From Variovorax paradoxus (GTDB taxonomy: Bacteria; Pseudomonadota; Gammaproteobacteria; Burkholderiales; Burkholderiaceae_C): DNA of 64,000 nucleotides. The stretch spans positions 124,001-188,000 of the forward strand of contig NZ_JAGGNW010000012.1 of assembly GCF_018614875.1 (NCBI RefSeq), in the 5' to 3' direction. Within the stretch, counting starts at the first letter, position 1. Each line of letters begins with the position of its first letter. Under the pieces are notes generated by a model that was given only the letters and a program-made list of their open reading frames with translations, searched no databases and was not told the origin of the DNA. Positions 8,446 through 18,654 of this stretch are shown here, piece by piece. The position numbers and the translations under genes were made by a program.

Positions 8446-9150
8446 ATGACCGCCGACGTCAATCCCACCTCCATCGCGGAGCGCGTGGTCGAGGCCATCC
8501 TGGCGCAAAAGCTTGCGCCGGGCGAGCGGCTGGGCGAGCAGGCGCTGGCCGAGAACTTCGCGGTCAGCCGGACCATGGTGCGCGAGGCGCTCATGCAGCT
8601 GCAGGCGCGCGGCTTCGTCGAGGTGCAGTCGCGCCGCGGCTGGTACGTGGTGGAGCCCTCGGCCGAAGAAGCGCGCGACGCCTTCTCGGCGCGGCGCATC
8701 GTCGAAGCGGGCATCCTGGCCGCAAGCGAAGGCCGGCCGCTGCAAAAAGCCATTCGCAAGCTGCGCGACCACATTGCCGACGAGCAGCGCGCCATCGAAG
8801 GCGCCGATGCCGCCACGCGCGCCTTCCTGCTGGCTGACTTCCACGTCTGCCTGGCCGAGCAGATGGGCCACCAGTTGCTGGTGGATGTGCTGCGCGACCT
8901 CACGGCGCGCACCACGCTGGCCGCCACGCTCTATCAGTCGAAGCACGAGGCCGGGCAGTCCTGCGCGGAGCACGGCGCCATCGTCGCCGCGCTCGAAGCC
9001 GGGGACACGGCCAGGGCGCGCCAGCTGATGCTCGATCACATCGGCAATGTCGAGCGCGCGCTCGAGGTCGATGCCGCCACAGAACCCGACGCGCCAAGCC
9101 GGCTGCGCGCCACCCTCGCGCCGGTGGCGCTGCCGCGCGCCCGGCGCTGA
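8446..9150 (+). CDS. GntR-family regulator with FCD ligand domain (FadR subfamily)
   Basis: 234 residues. The N-terminal winged helix-turn-helix (about residues 8-72) reads LAPGERLGEQALAENFAVSR then TMVREALMQLQARGFVEV, textbook GntR. The C-terminal FCD domain (about 85-215) is all-helical; FCD domains bind small carboxylates, often through a metal held by His and Asp residues, and candidates include DFHVCLAEQMGH and CAEHGAIVAAL. It is co-transcribed with dctA (6-bp gap) and is the likely reader of the TTGCATGCAA operators upstream of dctA, probably responding to a dicarboxylate or related acid. The ligand is not known. Confidence 0.88.
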   Translation: MTADVNPTSIAERVVEAILAQKLAPGERLGEQALAENFAVSRTMVREALMQLQARGFVEVQSRRGWYVVEPSAEEARDAFSARRIVEAGILAASEGRPLQKAIRKLRDHIADEQRAIEGADAATRAFLLADFHVCLAEQMGHQLLVDVLRDLTARTTLAATLYQSKHEAGQSCAEHGAIVAALEAGDTARARQLMLDHIGNVERALEVDAATEPDAPSRLRATLAPVALPRARR

Positions 9151-9246
9151 AAAATCCCTGCTCCGGACCGCCTGGGGCGCTACCGCACGAAGGCGTGCCC
9201 ACCGACATGGGCGCGCATTCCGGCTCGGCTACAGTCCGAATCACCT

Positions 9247-10329
9247 ATGAACTCACCCCAACTCCAGCGCGGCGTGTTCCTCGCCCTGCTCGCCATCGTC
9301 ACTGCGGCCTTTCTCTGGGTACTGATGCCGTTCTTCGGCGCGGTGCTGTGGGGCGTGGCGCTGGCCATCCTGTTCACACCGCTCTACAAGCGGCTGCTGA
9401 AGAAAATGCCCGGCTGGCACAACGCCGCGGCGCTCTCGACGCTGGCCATCTGCCTCTTCATCGTGATTCTTCCGCTGGCCATGGTCGGGATATCGCTGGT
9501 GCAGGAAATCGTGCAGGTCACGCAGAACATCCGTTCGGGGCAGATCAATTTCGCGGCCTACTTCCAGCAGATCCTCAATGCCGTGCCGCAATGGCTGCTG
9601 AACATCTTCGAGCGCTTGAACCTCGGCGACATGGAGGCCTGGCAGGCCCGCATCTCCGCGGGCGCGGCCCAGGGCAGCCAACTCATCGCCGGCCAGGCGC
9701 TCACCATCGGCCAGAACACCTTCGACTTCGTCATCAGCTTCTTCGTGATGCTGTACCTGCTGTACTTCCTGGTGCGCGACGGCGCGGCGCTGTCGAAGTC
9801 GATGCGCGAGGCAGTGCCGCTCGCCAAGCCGCACACGCATTACCTGCTCAACAAGTTCACCACCGTGATCCGCGCCACCGTGAAGGGCAACGTGGCGGTG
9901 GCCATTGCGCAGGGCGCCATCGGCGGGCTGGCCTTCTGGTTGCTGGGCGTGCAGGGTGCGCTGCTGTGGGCCGTGCTGATGGCCTTTCTCTCGCTGTTGC
10001 CCGCGGTGGGCGCGGCGCTCATCTGGGGCCCGGTGGCCATCTACTACCTTGCCACCGGCCATTTCTGGCAGGGCGGCATCCTGGTCTTCGTGGGTGTGTT
10101 CGTGATCGGGCTGGTCGACAACATCCTGCGCCCCGTGCTGGTGGGCAAGGACACGCAGATGCCCGACTACATCGTGCTGATGTCGACCATCGGCGGCATG
10201 GCGATCTTCGGCATCAACGGCTTCGTGATCGGGCCGGTGATCGCGGCGCTGTTCATGGCGGCGTGGAGCCTGTTCGTGGAGTCGGGCCAGCTGGAACCCG
10301 GTCCCGGCGAAGACAAGAAAAGCGGCTGA
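9247..10329 (+). CDS. AI-2E family (PerM/YdiK-type) membrane transporter
   Basis: 360 residues with about seven to eight predicted membrane segments: an N-terminal hairpin (GVFLALLAIVTAAFLWVLMP), a soluble helical insert around residues 95-155, then a hydrophobic C-terminal half with LPAVGAALIWGPVAIYYL and VGKDTQMPDYIVLMSTIGG, signatures of the AI-2E/TqsA/PerM family. Members export autoinducer-2, are linked to acid or drug tolerance, or act as sodium/proton antiporters; the substrate here is open. The gene stands alone, 96 bp after the GntR gene, with a possible own promoter near TACAGT. Confidence 0.85.
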   Translation: MNSPQLQRGVFLALLAIVTAAFLWVLMPFFGAVLWGVALAILFTPLYKRLLKKMPGWHNAAALSTLAICLFIVILPLAMVGISLVQEIVQVTQNIRSGQINFAAYFQQILNAVPQWLLNIFERLNLGDMEAWQARISAGAAQGSQLIAGQALTIGQNTFDFVISFFVMLYLLYFLVRDGAALSKSMREAVPLAKPHTHYLLNKFTTVIRATVKGNVAVAIAQGAIGGLAFWLLGVQGALLWAVLMAFLSLLPAVGAALIWGPVAIYYLATGHFWQGGILVFVGVFVIGLVDNILRPVLVGKDTQMPDYIVLMSTIGGMAIFGINGFVIGPVIAALFMAAWSLFVESGQLEPGPGEDKKSG

Positions 10330-10493
10330 AGACCGGCGCGCGGCCGCCGGCCCAGGGGCGGCCGAAGCGGGCGCGCCCCGCGCCGGCTGCGTGCAGTTCG
10401 CGCAGCCGTTTGCGCATTTCGTCGCACGGCGCTGGCGAGCGCATGGCGCTTGCGAGATCGTCGAGGCCTCCAACTTCCGACGAGGTCTCTCTC

Positions 10494-10931
10494 ATGAACA
10501 TTCTTCCGTCCCGACCGGGTGTGCGCGCCCTGTGTGCCGCCGCGCTCCTCTCTCCGCTGGCCGCGCTGGCGGCCGATCTGAGCGTGAGCGTGGCCGACGG
10601 CCCGGCCACCACCGAAGCCACGCTGTACGTGGCGCTGTACGACAGCGCTTCGGCCTTTGCCGGCAGTAAGTCGCTGGCCGCGCAGACCTTGCCCCTGCGC
10701 ACCGGCGCGGCCCAGCTGCGGTTCATCGGGCTGCCCCCCGGTCGCTACGCGCTGCGCGTGTTCGCCGACGAAAACGGCAACGGCAAGCTCGACACCAACC
10801 CCGTCGGCATACCCATCGAGCGCTACGGCTTCTCGAACGACGCCAAGGGCAACCGCGGCGCACCCGACTTCGAGGCCGCGGCGCTGAACGTCGAGTCTTC
10901 CGACGTCCAGACCGTCATCCACCTGCGCTGA
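10494..10931 (+). CDS. DUF2141 secreted protein
   Basis: 145 residues. A signal peptide (VRALCAAALLSPLAALAA) precedes a single DUF2141 domain, seen in VALYDSASAF, LRFIGLPPGRYALRVFADENGNGKLDTNPVGIPIERYGFSND and the C-terminal beta strands. The DENGNGKLD loop resembles a calcium-binding loop. Proteins of this family are periplasmic or extracellular with a transthyretin-like beta sandwich and no established function. The stop is 7 bp before the carotenoid oxygenase ATG, so the two are probably co-transcribed; DUF2141 genes occur beside isoprenoid and carotenoid genes in some bacteria, which fits this neighbour. Confidence 0.8.
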   Translation: MNILPSRPGVRALCAAALLSPLAALAADLSVSVADGPATTEATLYVALYDSASAFAGSKSLAAQTLPLRTGAAQLRFIGLPPGRYALRVFADENGNGKLDTNPVGIPIERYGFSNDAKGNRGAPDFEAAALNVESSDVQTVIHLR

Positions 10932-10938
10932 GGCCCAC

Positions 10939-12435
10939 ATGGAACGACGCGAACTCCTGCGCCTGCTGGCCGCGGCCGGCGCCCTGCCGCTGCTGGCACC
11001 ACTGGCACGTGCGGCCGGCACCGACGACTGGCAGGCCCAATTCGAAGCCGCCAGCACGCCCTGGAAGAGCGGCTTCGCCACGCCTCCGGGCGACCTGCCG
11101 CTGACCCGCGCCACGGTGCGCGGGCGCTTCCCCGATGCCGTCGCCGGCACGCTGTTTCGCATCGGCCCGGCGGGCCACGACCTGGGCGGCGAGCGCTACC
11201 AGCACTGGTTCGACGGCGACGGCATGGTGCACCGCTTCGTGATCGACGGGGCCGACGTGCGGCACCGGGGCCGCTATGTCGCCACGCCCAAGCGCACGGC
11301 CGAGGTGAAGGCCGGCCGCCGCCTGTTCGAGGCCTTCGGCACCATGCCGCCCGGTGTCGAACCGCCGACCTCGCCGGACAGCATCAACGTGGCCAACACC
11401 AGCGTGCTGCCGATGCAGGGCGAGGTGCTGGCGCTGTGGGAAGGCGGCTCGGCCACGCGCCTCGATGCGCGCACGCTCGACACGCTGGGCGTGAAGACCT
11501 GGCGCCCCGACTTCGCGGGCATGCCCTTCTCGGCGCATCCCAAGGTGGACCCGGACGGCACGGTGTGGAACTTCGGCGTCAGCGCCGCCCAGAGCATGCT
11601 GGCGCTCTACGAAATTGCGCCCGACGGCACGCTGCGCCGCGCCGCCGTGGTGCCGGTCGCCGACCTGCCGATGGTCCACGACTTCGCCGTGACCGAGCGG
11701 CACCTGGTGTTCCTGATGCCGCCGCTGGTCTACGACGGCAAGCGCAAGGAAGCCGGTGCGAGCTTTCTCGATGCGCATGTCTGGCGGCCCGAGTTGGAGA
11801 TGCGCGCGCTGGTGATCGACAAGAAGAACTGGGAACGGCGCCAGCTGCTCGTGCTGCCGGCCGGCTTCCTGTTCCACGTGGGCAATGCCTGGGAAGAAGA
11901 CACGCCGGGCGGCACGCTGATCCACATCGATTACGTGCGTTCGGACAACGCCGACTCGGTGTTCACGACCAACCGCGAAGTGATGCGTGCGCGCCGCGTA
12001 AAAAGCAACGACCCGCACCTGACCGTCGCCACGCTGAACCTCGGCACCGGCCGGGCCACGCAGACGGCGCTGGCGCAGGAAGCCGAGTTTCCGCGCATCG
12101 ATCCGCGCCGCGTCGGCCTGCGGCACCGCCAGGTGGTGCACGCCACGCAGATCCGGCGCGACCTGCCGGGCTTCGGCGCGGTCGCGCGCACCGATGTCGA
12201 GACCGGTCGCAGCCAGCGCTTCAGCTATGGCGCGCAGGCCATCGTGGAAGAGCACGTCTTCGTGCCGGACGGCTCGAAGCCGGGCTGGATACTGGGCACG
12301 GTGCTCGACTTCGGCCGGCAGAAGACGGTGCTGTCGTGCTTCGCGGCCGATCATCTTGGGGCAGGCCCTGTGGCGCAGGCCACGCTGCCTTACGCGCTGC
12401 CGCTGGGTTTGCACGGGGCCTTTGTGAAGGCTTGA
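10939..12435 (+). CDS. Carotenoid cleavage oxygenase (RPE65 family)
   Basis: 498 residues. The N-terminus (MERRELLRLLAAAGALPLLAPLARA) looks like an export signal, unusual because most bacterial homologues are cytosolic. The rest is the seven-bladed propeller of carotenoid oxygenases, with the four iron-binding histidines recognisable in SAHPKVD, PMVHDFAVT, LFHVGNAWEED and the C-terminal LGLHGAF. The N-terminal LFRIGPAGHDLGGERYQHWFDGDGMVHRF is also typical. The family cleaves carotenoids, apocarotenoids, stilbenes or phenylpropenes at a double bond with O2. No carotenoid biosynthesis genes are seen nearby, so lignin-derived stilbenes are an alternative substrate. Confidence 0.88.
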   Translation: MERRELLRLLAAAGALPLLAPLARAAGTDDWQAQFEAASTPWKSGFATPPGDLPLTRATVRGRFPDAVAGTLFRIGPAGHDLGGERYQHWFDGDGMVHRFVIDGADVRHRGRYVATPKRTAEVKAGRRLFEAFGTMPPGVEPPTSPDSINVANTSVLPMQGEVLALWEGGSATRLDARTLDTLGVKTWRPDFAGMPFSAHPKVDPDGTVWNFGVSAAQSMLALYEIAPDGTLRRAAVVPVADLPMVHDFAVTERHLVFLMPPLVYDGKRKEAGASFLDAHVWRPELEMRALVIDKKNWERRQLLVLPAGFLFHVGNAWEEDTPGGTLIHIDYVRSDNADSVFTTNREVMRARRVKSNDPHLTVATLNLGTGRATQTALAQEAEFPRIDPRRVGLRHRQVVHATQIRRDLPGFGAVARTDVETGRSQRFSYGAQAIVEEHVFVPDGSKPGWILGTVLDFGRQKTVLSCFAADHLGAGPVAQATLPYALPLGLHGAFVKA

Positions 12436-12530
12436 AGGAGCGGACGTTTCTGTTCAGGGCGACGCTCCCGCCGACGGGGGACATTCGCGGAGGGAAGTAC
12501 CCGGTGGCCTGGGCACTCGCCCTGAAAAAA

Positions 12531-13433
12531 TCAGGTGTCCCACCACCCCTCGTCAAAGCGCCCCTGCAAGAAGGCCACGAAGCCCGAGACCTTCCCCGGC
12601 ACCAGCTTGGGTGAAGGAAAGACGGCGTGAATCTCCTGCTCGGGCAGCGCATGGTCGCCCAGCACTTCGAGCACCTTGCCCGAAGCCAGCGACTCGCTCG
12701 CCACGTAGCGCGGCATGAGCGCAATGCCCAGCCCGTCGCGCGCCGCGGCCAGCACGGCGGACAGGTTGTTGGAGCGGAAGCGGCCCGAGACCGGCACCGT
12801 CACCGGATCGCCCTTGGGCGTGTGCATGCGCCAGAACTCGTCGCCCACCACGCTGCTGTAGACCAGCGCCACATGCGCGCTCAGGTCCTGCGCGCGCTTG
12901 GGGGTGCCGTGTTTTTTCAAATAGGCCGGCGAAGCCACCATGACCCAGGGATTGGTGCCGAGGTAGCGCGCGCCCAACGACGAATCGGCCAGCTTGCCCA
13001 TGCGAATGGCCACGTCGATGCCTTGCGCGATGAGGTCGACGTACCGGTCCTCGAAGCTCAGGTCGAGCTGCACCTGCGGATGCCGGCGCATGTATTCGAG
13101 CGCCAGCGGCACCACCACGCGGCGCCCGAACGCCACCGAGGTGCCGATGCGCAACAGCCCCTGCGCCTGGTTCTGGCGCAGCTGCACGATGCTCTCGGCC
13201 TCCTCGGCCTCGCGCACGATGTTCTTGCACTTCTCGTAGTAGAGCGCGCCCGGCTCGGTGAGGCTCACGCCGCGCGTGTTGCGGTTGAGCAGCCGCACCT
13301 TCAGGCGCGCCTCGGTGGCCGCGACCTGCTTGGTCACGGTGGGCTGCGTGGTGTGGAACTCGAGCGCCGCCTTCGAGAAGCTGCCGGTCTCGACCACGCG
13401 CACGAACATTTCCATTGCCAGCAATCTGTCCAT
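12531..13433 (-). CDS. LysR-family regulator, probably of gcl operon
   Basis: 300 residues: N-terminal winged helix (about residues 1-60, [20 protein letters not shown]), linker helix, then a periplasmic-binding-protein-like effector domain with [16 protein letters not shown] and [16 protein letters not shown]. It is transcribed away from gcl, with a perfect 17-bp dyad of LysR type (13452-13468) just upstream of its own start, the classical arrangement for self-control and activation of a divergent operon. The effector may be a glyoxylate-pathway intermediate. Its stop converges on the carotenoid oxygenase, 95 bp away. Confidence 0.88.
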   Translation of the reverse strand: MDRLLAMEMFVRVVETGSFSKAALEFHTTQPTVTKQVAATEARLKVRLLNRNTRGVSLTEPGALYYEKCKNIVREAEEAESIVQLRQNQAQGLLRIGTSVAFGRRVVVPLALEYMRRHPQVQLDLSFEDRYVDLIAQGIDVAIRMGKLADSSLGARYLGTNPWVMVASPAYLKKHGTPKRAQDLSAHVALVYSSVVGDEFWRMHTPKGDPVTVPVSGRFRSNNLSAVLAAARDGLGIALMPRYVASESLASGKVLEVLGDHALPEQEIHAVFPSPKLVPGKVSGFVAFLQGRFDEGWWDT

Positions 13434-13451
13434 GGCCGGATCGTACTGACT

Positions 13452-13468
13452 TATTCCACCGTGGAATA
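13452..13468. promoter_or_regulatory. LysR-type operator between regulator and gcl
   Basis: TATTCCACCGTGGAATA is an 8-1-8 perfect inverted repeat containing the T-N11-A LysR box (TTCCACCGTGGAA). It starts 19 bp upstream of the LysR start codon and ends 75 bp before the gcl start, placing it as the recognition site for the LysR protein encoded at 12531-13433. Confidence 0.65.
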
Positions 13469-13543
13469 GCTTTTATGGTCCGCAGCCGTCTTCTTCGAAT
13501 GGCCTCCTCTTCCTACAGTGGACCTCACTCAAGGAGACAGTCC

Positions 13544-15337
<1,794 letters not shown>

Positions 15338-15354
15338 GCAAGGAGACACGCACC

Positions 15355-16140
15355 ATGCCCAAGTTCGCAGCCAACCTCACGATGCTCTTCACCGAACTGC
15401 CGTTCATGCAACGCTTCGAGGCCGCCGCCAAGGCCGGTTTCGAGGCGGTGGAATACCTGTTTCCCTACCCCTTCGAGAAGAAGGAACTCGCGGCCGCGCT
15501 GCGCGCCAACGGCCTGCAGCAGGTGTTGCACAACCTGCCGGCCGGCGACTGGGACAAGGGAGAGCGCGGCATCGCCTGCCATCCGGATCGCACCGGCGAA
15601 TTCCGCGAAGGCATCGCCATGGCCATCGACTACGCCACGGCGCTGGGCTGCCCGCAGCTCAACTGCCTGGTCGGCAAGCTGCCGGCCGGCGTGAGCACCG
15701 AGGCCGCCCACAAGACCGTGGTCGAGAACCTGCGCCTTGCGGCCCGCGAGCTCGAAGCGGCGGGCCTGCGCCTCTTGATCGAGCCGATCAACACCTTCGA
15801 CATCCCGGGCTTCTTCCTCACGCGCACCGACCAGGCACTGGCGCTGATCGACGAGGTCGGGTCTTCCAACCTGCGCGTGCAGTACGACATCTACCACGCG
15901 CAGCGCATGGAAGGCGAGCTCGGCAACACGCTGTCGAAGCACCTCGCGCGCATCGGCCACATCCAGCTGGCCGACAACCCCGGGCGCGGCGAGCCGGGCA
16001 CGGGCGAGATCAACTACCCGTGGCTCTTCGGGCACATCGATTCGATCGGCTACGACGGCTGGATCGGCTGCGAATACAAGCCGCGCGCCAGCACCGCCGA
16101 AGGCCTCGGATGGCGGCAGGCCCTGACGCAGCAGAAGTGA
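15355..16140 (+). CDS. hyi: Hydroxypyruvate isomerase
   Basis: 261 residues, a TIM barrel of the AP-endonuclease-2/xylose-isomerase-like group. Metal and catalytic glutamates are visible in LRLLIEPINTFDIPGFF and GCEYKPRA, and the metal-binding HIQLADNPGRGEPGTGEI is characteristic of Hyi. The enzyme interconverts hydroxypyruvate and tartronate semialdehyde in the cytosol, linking serine or glyoxylate metabolism to glycerate. AGGAG precedes the ATG at 15355, 17 bp after gcl. Confidence 0.94.
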   Translation: MPKFAANLTMLFTELPFMQRFEAAAKAGFEAVEYLFPYPFEKKELAAALRANGLQQVLHNLPAGDWDKGERGIACHPDRTGEFREGIAMAIDYATALGCPQLNCLVGKLPAGVSTEAAHKTVVENLRLAARELEAAGLRLLIEPINTFDIPGFFLTRTDQALALIDEVGSSNLRVQYDIYHAQRMEGELGNTLSKHLARIGHIQLADNPGRGEPGTGEINYPWLFGHIDSIGYDGWIGCEYKPRASTAEGLGWRQALTQQK

Positions 16141-16172
16141 ATCCAGACCACAGCATCCAAGGAAACAGAGAC

Positions 16173-17084
16173 ATGTCGCAATCGCAACAAAAAATCGGAT
16201 TCATCGGCCTCGGCATCATGGGCGCGCCCATGGCGGGGCATCTGCTCGACGCGGGCCACCAGCTCTTCGTCAACACGCAGGGCAACACGCCCGAGCCCTT
16301 CATCTCGAAGGCGACCATCTGCGCCTCGGCGGCCGAGGTGGCGCGCCAGGCCGACATCATCTTCATCATGGTGCCCGACACGCCCGATGTGGAAAAGGTG
16401 CTGTTCGGCGAGCCGGGCACGCAGGGCGTGGCGGAGGGCCTGAAGGGCTCGCGCGGCAAGATCGTGGTCGATTGCAGTTCCATCGACCCGATAGCCACCA
16501 AGGGCTTCGCCAGGCGCATCGTCGCGCTCGGCGCCGGCTACATCGATGCGCCGGTCTCGGGCGGCGAAGTGGGCGCCAAGGCGGCCAGCCTCACCATCAT
16601 GTGCGGCGGCGACGAAGGCACCTTCGGCCAGGTGCGGCCGCTACTCGAGAAGATGGGCAAGAACGTCACGCTGGTCGGCAACGTGGGCGACGGCCAGGTC
16701 TGCAAGGTGGCCAACCAGATCATCGTGGCGCTGAACATCGCGGCCGTGGGCGAGGCGCTGTTGTTCGCGTCCAAGGCGGGCGCCGATCCGGCCAAGGTGC
16801 GCCAGGCGCTGATGGGCGGTTTCGCGAGCTCGCGCATCCTCGAGGTGCACGGCGAACGCATGATCAAGCGCAGTTTCGCGCCGGGCTTCCGCATCTCGCT
16901 GCACCAGAAGGACCTGAACCTCGCGCTGCAGAGTGCCAGGGCGCTGGGGGTGGCGCTGCCACAGACGGCGGGCGCGGCGCAGCTCATGAACGCCTGCGCG
17001 GCGCTGGGCCATGGCCAGCAGGACCACTCGGCGCTGGTGCGCGCGCTCGAGGCGCTCGCACAGCACACGGTGACCCCGGACTGA
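16173..17084 (+). CDS. glxR: Tartronate-semialdehyde reductase (2-hydroxy-3-oxopropionate reductase)
   Basis: 303 residues, beta-hydroxyacid dehydrogenase family. It has the NAD(P) fold GFIGLGIMGAPMAGHLL, the substrate-binding VDAPVSGGEVGA-like segment (IDAPVSGGEVGAKAASLTIM), and the catalytic lysine in CKVANQIIVALN. It reduces tartronate semialdehyde to D-glycerate, completing the pathway begun by Gcl. AAGGAAA precedes the ATG. It ends 3 bp before the stop of the convergent halogenase-like gene, leaving no room for a separate terminator. GarR is an equally good name. Confidence 0.93.
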   Translation: MSQSQQKIGFIGLGIMGAPMAGHLLDAGHQLFVNTQGNTPEPFISKATICASAAEVARQADIIFIMVPDTPDVEKVLFGEPGTQGVAEGLKGSRGKIVVDCSSIDPIATKGFARRIVALGAGYIDAPVSGGEVGAKAASLTIMCGGDEGTFGQVRPLLEKMGKNVTLVGNVGDGQVCKVANQIIVALNIAAVGEALLFASKAGADPAKVRQALMGGFASSRILEVHGERMIKRSFAPGFRISLHQKDLNLALQSARALGVALPQTAGAAQLMNACAALGHGQQDHSALVRALEALAQHTVTPD

Positions 17085-17087
17085 GGC

Positions 17088-18425
17088 TCAGGTCTTTGCG
17101 GTCTCCAAAGATTCCTTGAGATTGCGCCGCCGCCATGCCCAGGTCTTGATGGCCTGCGGCAGGATGCCGATGCACGAGGCGTAGTAGGTCACCTTGAAGC
17201 CCCAGAAGCGCGGGCCGATGGGCGTATTGCGGAACAAGTCGCCCGCCAGGATGGACAGCAGCGCTTCCTGCATGCGCCAGATGTTGCGCGGCGCCATGAA
17301 CAGGCGGCGGATGGCCGGCGAGGTGATGCGGTAGATGAACCACGAGAACATCCTGGGCCCGTGCTTCATCACCTTCTCGTAGTGGCGGAAAGCCTTCTCG
17401 GCTTCCTTCGCCTCGCCCTTGAGCCAGTGGTCGGCCGCCGTCGCGGCCTCGAAGCCGCTGTTCATCGCGAGATAGACGCCCGACGAGAACATCGGATCGA
17501 CGAAGGCATAGGCGTCGCCCACCATCATGAAGCGGTCGCCGCGGCAGAACCTGGAGTCGTAGGCGTAGTTGCCGGTGGAGGTGGCGCCTTCCATCAGCGT
17601 GGCGTTCTTCAGGCGCGCGGCCAGCTTGGGCGCGAGCGCGATGGTTTCCATCAGGAACTCTTCCAGCGTGCCCTTGCGCCGCTTGAAGTACGCGGGCGAA
17701 GCCACCGCGCCGACGCTCACGGTGCCGTCCTTCAGCGGGATGTACCAGAACCAGCCGTGGTCGAACCAGAACAGCGTGATGTTGCCCTCGAAGCGGCCCG
17801 GCCTGCGCTCGGCGTTCTCGAAGTGGCCGTAGAGCGCGGCGCTCGCATGCTTGCGGTTGCGCTGCTTCGCGTCGAACTGGTTCGACAGCAGGGTGTCGCG
17901 CCCGCTCGCGTCGATCACGAAGCGCGGGCGCCAGCTGGTTTCGGTGCCGTCGTCGGCCTTGACCTTCACCAGCGGACGGTTGTCCGGCGTGCCCTTGCCC
18001 GCGTCCATGTCGACGCCGGTGACGCGCCGCCCCTCGAAGGTGCGCGCGCCGCGGTGGGCGGCATGCCGGAACAGCAGTTCGTCGAATTCGGAGCGGCGCA
18101 CATGCACGGCATACGGAAAACTCTTGTCCATCGCCTCGGCGAAGTGGAAGTGGCTGCTGTGGTCATGCCAGGGCGAGACGAACTCGGCGCCGTGCTTGCG
18201 CAGGCCGATGGCCTCGACCTCGGTGCGCACGCCGAGCCGGTCGAACAACGGCATGTTCATCGGCAGCAGCGATTCGCCGATGTGAAAGCGCGGGTGCTGC
18301 GCCTTCTCGATCAGGACCACGTCGTGGCCCTTGTCCGCCAGCAGCGCGGCCACGGTGGAGCCCGAGGGGCCGCCGCCGATGACCACGACATCAGGCTCGT
18401 TGCTGGTGAAAGCTCCGGTTGTCAT
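17088..18425 (-). CDS. Flavin-dependent halogenase-like FAD protein
   Basis: 445 residues with a Rossmann FAD site VVIGGGPSGSTVAALLAD (residues 14-31), GESLLP at 50-55 and the second FAD motif GDAYAFVDP. It carries both diagnostic halogenase signatures: WFWYIP (225-230), matching WxWxIP, and F308-x2-P311-x2-S314-x-G316, matching Fx.Px.Sx.G. Lys77 in LRKHGAEF sits where phenolic halogenases keep the lysine that handles hypohalous acid. Such enzymes chlorinate or brominate phenols, pyrroles or carrier-bound substrates using FADH2, O2 and halide. No biosynthetic cluster or flavin reductase is adjacent. A hydroxylase or geranylgeranyl-reductase-like role remains possible. Confidence 0.75.
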   Translation of the reverse strand: MTTGAFTSNEPDVVVIGGGPSGSTVAALLADKGHDVVLIEKAQHPRFHIGESLLPMNMPLFDRLGVRTEVEAIGLRKHGAEFVSPWHDHSSHFHFAEAMDKSFPYAVHVRRSEFDELLFRHAAHRGARTFEGRRVTGVDMDAGKGTPDNRPLVKVKADDGTETSWRPRFVIDASGRDTLLSNQFDAKQRNRKHASAALYGHFENAERRPGRFEGNITLFWFDHGWFWYIPLKDGTVSVGAVASPAYFKRRKGTLEEFLMETIALAPKLAARLKNATLMEGATSTGNYAYDSRFCRGDRFMMVGDAYAFVDPMFSSGVYLAMNSGFEAATAADHWLKGEAKEAEKAFRHYEKVMKHGPRMFSWFIYRITSPAIRRLFMAPRNIWRMQEALLSILAGDLFRNTPIGPRFWGFKVTYYASCIGILPQAIKTWAWRRRNLKESLETAKT

Positions 18426-18502
18426 GCGCTGCCCCTCCGAATCGTTTTTTCGTTGTTGACGATGCTTGCCGCACGGCGCGCGCGGCAGGCGTTGACCCTG
18501 GT

Positions 18503-18515
18503 TTACCTCAGGTAA
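18503..18515. promoter_or_regulatory. TTACCTCAGGTAA palindrome upstream of halogenase
   Basis: A 6-1-6 perfect inverted repeat located 78-90 bp upstream of the halogenase-like gene and 140 bp before maeB, in the 229-bp divergent gap. It has the size of a TetR- or MarR-type operator. No regulator is encoded beside it, so the ligand protein is unknown. The rest of the gap (18426-18654) shows no gene. Confidence 0.4.
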
Positions 18516-18654
18516 CAGTGCCGGAGTTTAGCGAGTCGGCCGACGCACCCGATCGGGCGGAAGATAGCGCTCCTGTCGTTCCTACCAAGAGAAGGGCCCC
18601 CGCTTTTGCGGTAGCCTCGATTCCCGTCAAAAAATTCATTCAAGGAGACTTTTC

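Noticed and set aside
12453..12526. TTCAGGGCGA/TCGCCCTGAA inverted repeat between convergent genes as a terminator
   Set aside because: The 54-nt loop is too long, and the A-run follows the stem on the plus strand, so it gives no U-tract in that direction.
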